From Gammaproteobacteria bacterium (GTDB taxonomy: Bacteria > Pseudomonadota > Gammaproteobacteria > Pseudomonadales > Azotimanducaceae), in assembly GCA_024640825.1 (NCBI GenBank), contig JAHEEG010000022.1:1-36450 (forward strand): a DNA stretch of 36,450 bases. Direction: 5' to 3'. The stretch's first letter is position 1. Every line of letters begins with the position of its first letter. The notes beneath the pieces were generated by a model, which did no database searches, was not told where the DNA came from, and saw only the letters and a program-made list of their open reading frames with translations. The translations under genes and the position numbers were made by a program. This document shows positions 22,023-29,872 of the stretch, piece by piece.

Positions 22023-23258
22023 CTAGATCTGTCGGAAGATGAGTGTTCCGTTGGTACCGCCAAAGCCGAAGGAATTGGAGAGCCCCACGCGCACCTTTGC
22101 TTGGCGCGCCGTATTAGGAACGTAGTCGAGATCGCAGCCTTCACCAGGGTTTTCGAGATTGATCGTGGGCGGCAGAGCCTGGTCGCGCAGCGCAAGGATA
22201 GTGAAGATAGCTTCCACTGAACCGGCCGCGCCAAGCAGATGGCCGATCATGGATTTGCTGGAACTCACCGCAACCCGGGTATCCTCCCCAAATACTTTCT
22301 TGATGGCCCTGGTCTCGGCGACGTCGCCCTGGGGAGTAGAAGTCCCGTGCGCGTTGATGTAATCCACCTGGTCCGGGTTGATCTCCGCATCGGTCAGCGC
22401 GTTATTCATTGAAGCGATGGCGCCTTCGCCGTTTTCGGACGGACTGGTGATGTGATAGGCATCGCCGCTCATTCCGAAACCCACCAGTTCGCAGTAGATT
22501 TTTGCACCGCGGGCTTTGGCGTGCTCGTACTCTTCCAGAACCAGTACGCCAGCGCCCTCTCCGAGAAGAAATCCGTCCCGATCACGGTCCCACGGGCGGC
22601 TGGCTGCTTCGGGATCGTCATTGCGGGTCGAGAGCGCCTTCATGGAAGCGAAGGCGGCCACCGTAATGGGCGACGTCGCATGCTCCGCGCCGCCGACAAC
22701 CATCACGTCCGCATCGCCATGCCGGATCATCCGGGCACCAAAACCAATGTTGTGGGTACCCGTGGTGCAGGCGGTGACCACGGCAATGTTGGGGCCTTTG
22801 AATCCATAGCGGATGGACAGATTCCCCGCAATCATGTTAATTACGCTGGCAGGGACGAAAAATGGAGAAACCCGGCGCGGACCGCTCTTAAGCAGCGTAT
22901 TGTGGGTCTGCTCTATGGTGTTTATTCCGCCGATACCCGAGCCGATAGCGACGCCGCAACGGTGTGCATCCTCCGGGTTGGCCTCAAGCCCCGCGTCCTC
23001 TACTGCCTCGATACCGGCTGCAAGCCCGACTTGGATAAAGCCGTCGATGCGCCGAACTTCTTTACTGTCCAGAAACTTGGTGGGGTCAAAGCCCTTGAGC
23101 GAGGCACAGATGCGCACACTGTAATCGGAAGCATCGAATGCATCTATCGGAACAGCGCCGCTCTTCCCGGCCAGCGCGCTGTCCCAGGACGTCGGCACAT
23201 CGTTCCCGATGGGCGAGAGCATGCCGAGCCCAGTCACAACTACGCGTCGATTGCTCAT
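22023..23258 (-). CDS. fabF: Beta-ketoacyl-ACP synthase II
   Basis: [21 protein letters not shown] start, active-site [48 protein letters not shown]. Confidence 0.96.
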   Translation of the reverse strand: MSNRRVVVTGLGMLSPIGNDVPTSWDSALAGKSGAVPIDAFDASDYSVRICASLKGFDPTKFLDSKEVRRIDGFIQVGLAAGIEAVEDAGLEANPEDAHRCGVAIGSGIGGINTIEQTHNTLLKSGPRRVSPFFVPASVINMIAGNLSIRYGFKGPNIAVVTACTTGTHNIGFGARMIRHGDADVMVVGGAEHATSPITVAAFASMKALSTRNDDPEAASRPWDRDRDGFLLGEGAGVLVLEEYEHAKARGAKIYCELVGFGMSGDAYHITSPSENGEGAIASMNNALTDAEINPDQVDYINAHGTSTPQGDVAETRAIKKVFGEDTRVAVSSSKSMIGHLLGAAGSVEAIFTILALRDQALPPTINLENPGEGCDLDYVPNTARQAKVRVGLSNSFGFGGTNGTLIFRQI

Positions 23259-23292
23259 AGAATCGCCTCCCGGATCCCTAGCGCCCATAAGC

Positions 23293-23325
23293 AAAAAGCC
23301 GCACTACGCATGACAGTGCGGCTTT
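23293..23325 (-). terminator. Putative rho-independent terminator/attenuator between acpP and fabF
   Basis: On the minus-strand transcript: AAAGCCGCACT-(GTCATGCGT)-AGTGCGGCTTT followed by TT; 11-bp perfect stem, 9-nt loop, T-run at its 3' end. Confidence 0.75.
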
Positions 23326-23349
23326 GAGCATGCAAAGCAGTGGACCTTT

Positions 23350-23583
23350 CTACTGATGAGCCAGTATGTAGTCGATCGCTTCCTTAACAGTTGTGATCTT
23401 CTCAGCTTCTTCATCTGGAATTTCGGTTTCAAACTCCTCTTCAAGAGCCATCACCAGCTCTACGGTATCCAGTGAGTCTGCTCCAAGGTCCTCAACGAAG
23501 GAAGCATCGTCCTTCACTTCGTCTTCCTTGACGCCAAGTTGCTCACAAATGAGTTTCTTCACACGTTCTTCTACACTGCTCAT
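23350..23583 (-). CDS. acpP: Acyl carrier protein
   Basis: [24 protein letters not shown]...[22 protein letters not shown] with DSL phosphopantetheine site; ATG at 23583. Confidence 0.97.
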   Translation of the reverse strand: MSSVEERVKKLICEQLGVKEDEVKDDASFVEDLGADSLDTVELVMALEEEFETEIPDEEAEKITTVKEAIDYILAHQ

Positions 23584-23733
23584 TCTGCAGAGATCTCCCA
23601 ATCTGTTTCCTGGGGTGCAGGGCGTGCGCATTCTATCGGTGGCGCATACCCAATTCAAGCGAAGCTCTGAGGCCGCCCGGATTAACTTGCTGGCGGGCTT
23701 TTCGTAGAGTATTCCTCTCGGTTGATGACGCGG

Positions 23734-24492
23734 CTATCCCATGTAGAGCCCGCCATTGATTTGCAGGGTTTCCCCTGTTACGTATCCTGCTCCGTCGCTG
23801 GCAAGGAACGAAACGGCATGGGCGATATCCTCGACCGAGCCCAGGCGGCCCACCGGAATGCGTTCGCGCATTTGTTGCACTTGACTTTCTTCCAACTGCG
23901 CGGTCATGTCGGTCTCGATGAAGCCAGGGGCTACCGCATTGACGGTGATCCCCCGTGAAGCAATCTCCTGCGCCAGGGAGCGGGTAAAACCTTCGATACC
24001 CGCCTTGCTCGCCACATAGTTGCTCTGCCCCGGATTGCCCATTCGCGCGACGACCGAACTGAGATTGATGATACGGCCCCAGCGGGCTTTCATCATATGC
24101 CTGAGTGCGGGCTTGATAACGAGATACAACGAGGAAAGATTGGTTTGAACCACCGTTTGCCAGTCCTCTGCCTTCATCCGTAGCAGCAGGTTATCGCGCG
24201 TGACGCCCGCGTTATTGACGATAACCAGAGGCATCTCGTAACGATCTTCGATCTCCCGATACGCGTCAGCGACAGAAGCTTCGTCTTCTACCCGCATGAC
24301 CATACCTTCGCCCATGCCGGCCAGGGCAGCGGAAATCTGCGCCGCACCTTGGGTCGATGTGGCGGTGCCAATCACACGGTGACCGTCGCTGGCGAGGCGC
24401 CGTGCGATCGCCGCGCCGATCCCACGCGTTGCGCCGGTGACCAGAGCGACTCTTCTCTCATCGTCCGAACGATTGCTGTCCTCTCCGCTCAC
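23734..24492 (-). CDS. fabG: 3-oxoacyl-ACP reductase
   Basis: VTGATRGIGAAIA, NNAGVTRDNLLLRMK, SNYVASKAG, VNAVAPGFIETDMT; located between fabD and acpP. Confidence 0.96.
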   Translation of the reverse strand: MSGEDSNRSDDERRVALVTGATRGIGAAIARRLASDGHRVIGTATSTQGAAQISAALAGMGEGMVMRVEDEASVADAYREIEDRYEMPLVIVNNAGVTRDNLLLRMKAEDWQTVVQTNLSSLYLVIKPALRHMMKARWGRIINLSSVVARMGNPGQSNYVASKAGIEGFTRSLAQEIASRGITVNAVAPGFIETDMTAQLEESQVQQMRERIPVGRLGSVEDIAHAVSFLASDGAGYVTGETLQINGGLYMG

Positions 24493-24530
24493 AGATCATT
24501 AACCTTCATTGCTAGTGACCAAGCGCCTCA

Positions 24531-25451
24531 TTATTGACCGAGCGCCTCGCGCATTCCCGACAGAGTGCCCAGACTGTCTGTCTTCAGCGATTTATCAATG
24601 CGTTTGATCAATCCGGCAAGAACCCGACCCGGACCGCACTCCACGAGACGGACAACGCCTGAGTCGGCCATCGTCCGAACGCAACCGGTCCAGAGCACCG
24701 GTTGAGAAATCTGCGCCAGCAGCTTCACTCGCACCTCATCAACGGAGGCAGCGATCGCGGCGTCCACATTCTGCACCACCGGAATCGTCGGTTCGTGAAT
24801 CGCTACGGACTCGAGATCCGCGGCGAAGGCTTCCTGCGCCGGTCGCATAAGCGCACAATGAAAAGGACCGCTGACTTGCAGCAAGGTTACCCGACGGGCA
24901 CCCATCTGTTGGCATTTCTGCGCGGCGTCTTCCACAGCGGAAGCAGTTCCCGCGATGACCACCTGCCCTGGCGCGTTGTAGTTGGCCGCGGAAACAACCC
25001 CGGGGACCGCCGAACAGGCCTCTTCCACCAGTCCATCTTCGAGCCCTAGCACGGCGGCCATTGCGCCCTCTCCCTGGGGAACCGCCTCCTGCATCAGTTG
25101 ACCGCGTCGATTCACCAGCCTAACAGCGTCCCGGAAACTCAAAGCCTCTGCGCAGACGAGGGCGGAATACTCTCCCAGGCTGTGCCCGGCAACGTACGCG
25201 GGTGCAGCGCCGCCCTCCGCCTGCCAGACCACCCACAGTGCCACACTGGCGGTCAGCAACGCCGGTTGCGTTATATCGGTGCGAACCAGGGTGTCTTCAG
25301 GACCTTCGGTCACGATGCGCCAAAGCGGCTCAGATATCTCTTCTCCGGCGGCTTCGAAGTGCTCACGGATCTGCGGGTATTCGGCGGCAAGATCACTGAG
25401 CATGCCCACCGATTGTGCCCCCTGCCCTGGAAAGACGAAACCCAAACTCAT
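24531..25451 (-). CDS. fabD: Malonyl-CoA:ACP transacylase
   Basis: FVFPGQGAQSVGM, active-site VAGHSLGEYSALVCA, GPFHCALM; ATG at 25451. Confidence 0.96.
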   Translation of the reverse strand: MSLGFVFPGQGAQSVGMLSDLAAEYPQIREHFEAAGEEISEPLWRIVTEGPEDTLVRTDITQPALLTASVALWVVWQAEGGAAPAYVAGHSLGEYSALVCAEALSFRDAVRLVNRRGQLMQEAVPQGEGAMAAVLGLEDGLVEEACSAVPGVVSAANYNAPGQVVIAGTASAVEDAAQKCQQMGARRVTLLQVSGPFHCALMRPAQEAFAADLESVAIHEPTIPVVQNVDAAIAASVDEVRVKLLAQISQPVLWTGCVRTMADSGVVRLVECGPGRVLAGLIKRIDKSLKTDSLGTLSGMREALGQ

Positions 25452-25497
25452 GCGCACTCCTGACTGGCAAAATCACTTGCTGGCAAGGGTAGCACTG

Positions 25498-26505
25498 TCA
25501 CGGCGAGAATTGATGCGTGAGGCGCTGCGGAATTCGTGCGAATACCTCTGCGATTGCCTCCTCAATGGCGCAGGCGAAGCCCTGCGAGTCCGCGCCGCCG
25601 TGACTCTTGACTACAACGCCGGCAAGCCCTACGAAGCTTGCTCCGTTGTACTTCTGTGGATTGAGATCCCAACGCAGGGATACCAGGCGCGATCGCGAAA
25701 GGAAAAGACCCGCCTTCTGCAGCGCGGACAGCGACCCCAGCCAATCACGCATCATATGTCCCGCCATCCCGGCCGCCCCCTCCATGGACTTCAATGCAAT
25801 GTTACCTGCAAAACCATCGCACACGACAACGTCTGCACATCCGTCAAACAGCGCGCTGCCTTCGATGTATCCGACGTACTCGTACTGAGGATCATGTTCG
25901 AGAGATACTGCAGCCTCGTGAAGCACGGCCGGACCCTTGTTCTTTTCAGTACCGACGTTCAGGAGAGCAACCCGCGGCCGTGCGATCCCGCCCGCATGAC
26001 AGGCCAGGGTCATCCCCATGCCGGCAAATTGGATCAGCAACTCAGGACTGCAATCGAGATTCGCTCCAAGATCCAGCATCCAGAAAGGCCCACGTTTGCC
26101 CTGGATAGCCTTGCAGATCGCCGGACGTTCGATACCGGGGATCATGGAGAGCAACATCCTGGACAACGCCATGAGCGCCGCAGTGTCGCCGGCGCTGACA
26201 ACCGCATCTACCTGGCCCTGCGCATGCAGCGCAAGCGCCCGGCGCATGGACGTATCCGGTCTCCGGCGCAGGACATCGCTGAATGAGTCAGAGTCGGCTA
26301 CTTGATCGCTGGCATGGACAATGGATATCGGCCCCAAGGCGCGAGGAAGTTCAGCACGAATCGCCGCCTCATCTCCGACGAGCGTGATATCTGCCCGATC
26401 TCGCAGCGCCCGGGCTGCCGCGACCGCAACTTCCGGGCCAGCATCGCCACCCATGGCGTCGACGGCAATTCGCGGCCGGTTGGCTGAGACAGCACACTTG
26501 CTCAC
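25498..26505 (-). CDS. plsX: Phosphate acyltransferase PlsX
   Basis: RIAVDAMGGDAGPEV, VSAGDTAALMALSR, DLGANLDCSPE, LLNVGTEKNKG, DVVVCDGFAGNIALKSMEG. Confidence 0.97.
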   Translation of the reverse strand: MSKCAVSANRPRIAVDAMGGDAGPEVAVAAARALRDRADITLVGDEAAIRAELPRALGPISIVHASDQVADSDSFSDVLRRRPDTSMRRALALHAQGQVDAVVSAGDTAALMALSRMLLSMIPGIERPAICKAIQGKRGPFWMLDLGANLDCSPELLIQFAGMGMTLACHAGGIARPRVALLNVGTEKNKGPAVLHEAAVSLEHDPQYEYVGYIEGSALFDGCADVVVCDGFAGNIALKSMEGAAGMAGHMMRDWLGSLSALQKAGLFLSRSRLVSLRWDLNPQKYNGASFVGLAGVVVKSHGGADSQGFACAIEEAIAEVFARIPQRLTHQFSP

Positions 26506-26589
26506 CGATTTAGAGCCGGTGACACGGATCGAGGCTCACAAATCGGGGGTTACTGTCAGCAGCCGCTAGCGCTGGTCACAGGCGGGCTT

Positions 26590-26766
26590 TCAGTCTTCAC
26601 CCTGGACGACTTTTCTACCTCGATAGTAGCCGTCGGCGGACACATGATGACGACGATGGGTTTCCCCGGACATCGGATCAATGGACAAAGCCGGCTTGGC
26701 GAGAGCGTCATGTGACCGTCGATTGCCGCGTCGGGCGCGGGTGGATTTATTCTGCTGAACTGCCAT
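26590..26766 (-). CDS. rpmF: 50S ribosomal protein L32
   Basis: Hand translation (too short for the ORF track): [58 protein letters not shown], 58 aa; between plsX and yceD. Confidence 0.95.
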   Translation of the reverse strand: MAVQQNKSTRARRGNRRSHDALAKPALSIDPMSGETHRRHHVSADGYYRGRKVVQGED

Positions 26767-26778
26767 AGAACCTCCAAA

Positions 26779-27321
26779 TCATGAATCGGCCTGATTCTTC
26801 AGCGCCGCCAGGACGCTAAAGGGATTTTCGCTGCCAGAATCCCTTTCTTCTGCAACCGTCTCCACCGCGGGGTAGTAGAGCTGCGGGGCGTGCTCGCAGG
26901 GTTCACGCTCACAGAGTCTTTCCGGTAGCGCCATAAGCAGATCGTCTTCAACAAGATCCGACAGCAAAACCGTATCCGACCCGGCAGTAAACACGTCCGA
27001 CTCTTTAGCGAGCTTACTCGCCAGGGGCTCCTGCGCGATACAGAAGCTCACCTCGGCATGCAACGCCCGGTCGAAATTCTCAAGACACCTCTGACACCTG
27101 GTTTGCACGCGCGCATCTGCCGAGCCTCGTACCCAGCACCGACCTAGCTCATCGGACTTGAACTCCAGCACCACATCCACGTTGTCCTGAATGCGGGCAA
27201 TAGAGGAAAGCCGGGAGAGATCCTGCGCGGCCAGACGCCGCTCGACCCTGGCGCCCTGCCGGGCCAATTCTATGTAGGAAAGGCGCTCGTCCAGGCGGGT
27301 ATTCATAGCGGGCGCAATCAT
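26779..27321 (-). CDS. yceD: YceD/DUF177 family protein (rRNA accumulation-associated)
   Basis: RCQRCLENF motif, DLVEDDLLMALPERLCEREPCEHAPQLYYPAVE..NPFSVLAALK; immediately upstream of rpmF. Start could be 27306. Confidence 0.9.
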   Translation of the reverse strand: MIAPAMNTRLDERLSYIELARQGARVERRLAAQDLSRLSSIARIQDNVDVVLEFKSDELGRCWVRGSADARVQTRCQRCLENFDRALHAEVSFCIAQEPLASKLAKESDVFTAGSDTVLLSDLVEDDLLMALPERLCEREPCEHAPQLYYPAVETVAEERDSGSENPFSVLAALKNQADS

Positions 27322-27345
27322 AGGTACCCTTGCACCCTGTGTAAA
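27317..27345 (-). promoter_or_regulatory. Candidate sigma70 promoter for the yceD-rpmF-plsX-fab operon
   Basis: Minus strand TTTACA (27345-27340), 17-nt spacer, TATGAT (27322-27317). Confidence 0.4.
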
Positions 27346-27461
27346 GCAGAATCTGGACCAGCAGGCTGCTCGTAACCGTCTAGATTACCAGGCTTTTTTG
27401 CACTAAACCCGGGGCGAGCCGGCCGCGTTCAGACGCCGCCGCGGGAAGACAGGAGAAACCT

Positions 27462-28076
27462 TTGACAGAGCTCATTCTAGCCTCTTCGTCACGATACCGT
27501 GCAGAGCTGCTTGCCAAACTGGGCCTGCCTTTCACCACTCGCAAGCCGGATATTGATGAAAAACCCCAAGTCCGGGAAGCCCCACATGCCCTCGTTCTCA
27601 GGCTCGCCGAGGAGAAAGCCAGAGCCGTCGCAAGAGGCCCCGAGGCAGCACTCATCATCGGCTCAGATCAGGTGGCCGTCTGCGATGGAGAGATCCTGGG
27701 CAAACCTGGGACCGCAGCCCGAGCGCGCGAGCAGCTGTCCCGGCTGTCCGGGAATGCTGTGCTGTTCCTCACCGGTCTGTGCCTGCTGGACGCCGCCGGC
27801 AACCGCACTCAGACCGCTGTGGTCGACACCATCGTGCACTTCCGCAACCTGACGGCAGAGGAAATACGCAACTACGTCAGCCGAGAACAGCCCCTCGATT
27901 GCGCCGGGGCGTTCAAATCCGAAGCGCTGGGCATTGCCCTGTTCGACGCCATCGAAACAACGGACCCTAACGCGCTGATCGGGCTGCCGCTGATCGAACT
28001 CTGCAACATGCTGCGGGCCGTCGGCGTCGACGCGCTGGCGAGCACCGCTCAGCGCAGTGCCGACCAGGCCTCCTGA
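27462..28076 (+). CDS. maf: Maf family nucleotide pyrophosphatase (YceF-like)
   Basis: LILASSSRYRAELLAKLGLPF, PDIDE, LIIGSDQVAVCDGEILGKPG; TTG start. Confidence 0.93.
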   Translation: MTELILASSSRYRAELLAKLGLPFTTRKPDIDEKPQVREAPHALVLRLAEEKARAVARGPEAALIIGSDQVAVCDGEILGKPGTAARAREQLSRLSGNAVLFLTGLCLLDAAGNRTQTAVVDTIVHFRNLTAEEIRNYVSREQPLDCAGAFKSEALGIALFDAIETTDPNALIGLPLIELCNMLRAVGVDALASTAQRSADQAS

Positions 28077-29029
28077 AAGTCCTCTGGCGGCTCCGCGACC
28101 AAACGCAGCTTGCGTCCCTGGTAGTTGATCAGCAACTCGCTGGCGTGCAGACACAGGCGCTGCACGCCCAGTCCGGAAGCGAGCGCCAACTGCTCAGGGT
28201 TTGCGTATTTCTGATCCCCCACGACCGGGTGACCCGATGCCTGCGCATGAACTCGGATCTGATGAGTGCGACCCGTGTGGAGCCGTGCCTGCAGCAAAGT
28301 GCCGTTGCGACCGTATTCCACAACCTCGAAGTCCGTCCGACTGGGCTTACCCGCGCTGGAAACCCGAACCCGCCGCTCACCCGAAGCCGTGTTATAGCGT
28401 TCCAGGGGCAGGCGCACCGTCCTGCGCCGACGCGGCCAGCGCCCGATTGCCACCAGCGAGTAGACTTTCTTGACCTCGCGATCCCGCAGGGACTGATGAA
28501 GCCCCAGCAGTACCGGTCTGGATTTCGCCAGCAGCAGGCAACCGGAGGTATCCCGATCCAGCCGGTGAGCCAACCCGAGCTCGTCAGAGGGGCGCAATCG
28601 CCGCAACACTTCTATAGCTCCGAATGACAGACCGCTTCCGCCGTGCACCGCGAGACCGGCAGGCTTGTTGATTACCAGGAGCCGCTCATCCTCGAAGATA
28701 ATTGACTGCTCTACAGCACGCAGCAGTTTGTCGCCGATAAAGGCCAGCCCGGCGTTACCTGAACTGGGAACGTGCACCGGCGGGATACGCAGCTGATCGC
28801 CCGCGTTCAGGCGATACGTGGGCTTGATGCGCCCACCATTCACCCTGACCTCGCCTTTTCGGAGCATCTGATAGATGCGACTTTTCGGAACGCCGTGAAG
28901 CTCCCGAAGGAGATAGTTATCGATGCGCTGTCCCGCCGCCGCCTCAGCAATAAGCAAATGTCGGACGGCCCTCTTGCCTGGACTCTTCTCGAGCGTTGCG
29001 ACCGTTCCGTCTGTCTCATCATTCTGCAT
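28049..29029 (-). CDS. rluC: 23S rRNA pseudouridine synthase RluC
   Basis: S4 domain QRIDNYLLRELHGVPKSRIYQMLRKGEVRVNGGR; catalytic AHRLDRDTSGCLLLAK; TGRTHQIRVHAQASGHPVVGD; start placed at MQNDETDG (ORF opens at 29137). Confidence 0.94.
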   Translation of the reverse strand: MQNDETDGTVATLEKSPGKRAVRHLLIAEAAAGQRIDNYLLRELHGVPKSRIYQMLRKGEVRVNGGRIKPTYRLNAGDQLRIPPVHVPSSGNAGLAFIGDKLLRAVEQSIIFEDERLLVINKPAGLAVHGGSGLSFGAIEVLRRLRPSDELGLAHRLDRDTSGCLLLAKSRPVLLGLHQSLRDREVKKVYSLVAIGRWPRRRRTVRLPLERYNTASGERRVRVSSAGKPSRTDFEVVEYGRNGTLLQARLHTGRTHQIRVHAQASGHPVVGDQKYANPEQLALASGLGVQRLCLHASELLINYQGRKLRLVAEPPEDFQEAWSALR

Positions 29030-29054
29030 ATGGGTAATCAATTTCTTTAAGGGT

Positions 29055-29083
29055 TTGAAGCACTTATAAATGACTGCTACTAT
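29055..29083 (+). promoter_or_regulatory. Candidate sigma70 promoter for rne
   Basis: TTGAAG (29055-29060), 17-nt spacer, TACTAT (29078-29083). Confidence 0.35.
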
Positions 29084-29089
29084 CCATGC

Positions 29090-29872
29090 GCGGCGCTGGA
29101 AGGTCCAGGACACGATTTCGTACGACAGACCATCCACCGCGGCCAGCTGAGGCAGGCGCTACAGACAAAAGCAGCGAAGCCTGAGCGACTAAACTTTTCC
29201 TAATGGTTTTACAGAAATGATATTGGTCAAGCTCCAGAGGAGTTTGATTTAGCCGACGGCAAGGCGAATTGTAACCGAGAAGCCGGACTTACCCCGAAAA
29301 ACGTGGGCAGCAGTAAAATGCGACGGGTTCTCAAAGGCGGACCGCGCGGAACCAGCAAAGGGCAGAAGACTATTTGCTGACGGTTCTGGCGAAGCGCCAA
29401 AGCACACAGAGCAGACACTAAGAATCAGACAGTTGAGACAGCGAACGAAAGAAAGAGCAGAGAAATTGAATCGTCACGGTGCGTAGGCATCGTGTCGTCA
29501 ACTCCACGAGAAGCATTCATGCAGAGCGCACTGTGCGCTCATCGGAGCACTTGGCGCAACGAGCAAGGAACACGACAGAAGCGGAAGCAGAATCAGAGGC
29601 GGTACTGGCCATGTCTTCAGCCAGCCCCTTTGAAGGCTCAACCGGTCCAGCCGACCGAGAAGCCCTGAAACCCGCAAAGTCCGGTGATCTGATGCCAATG
29701 GCAGAACTCACCAGGCAAATCGTTCTTGGCGCTCCGGGAATATTCTCCTCCCGCTCTACTCTGTCTTTCGACCTACCGTCGATTCTGGGGTTCCTCTGCC
29801 CTCCTCGCCCGCCGTCCTGTCGAGCACTCATAGGAAATTCCGTGGGTGCGCCCAACGAGGGACCTGAAACAC
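29090..29872 (+). promoter_or_regulatory. Long presumptive rne 5' leader
   Basis: About 780 nt without recognisable coding region between the candidate promoter and the RNase E ATG (29873); small ORFs here have no recognisable homology. Confidence 0.45.

Noticed and set aside
22452-23327. 291-aa + strand ORF
   Set aside because: Antisense to fabF.
25279-26286. 335-aa + strand ORF
   Set aside because: Antisense to fabD/plsX, both strongly supported by motifs.
26556-26777. 73-aa minus-strand ORF in the ORF track at the rpmF position
   Set aside because: Wrong frame; the correct L32 frame is 26590-26766.
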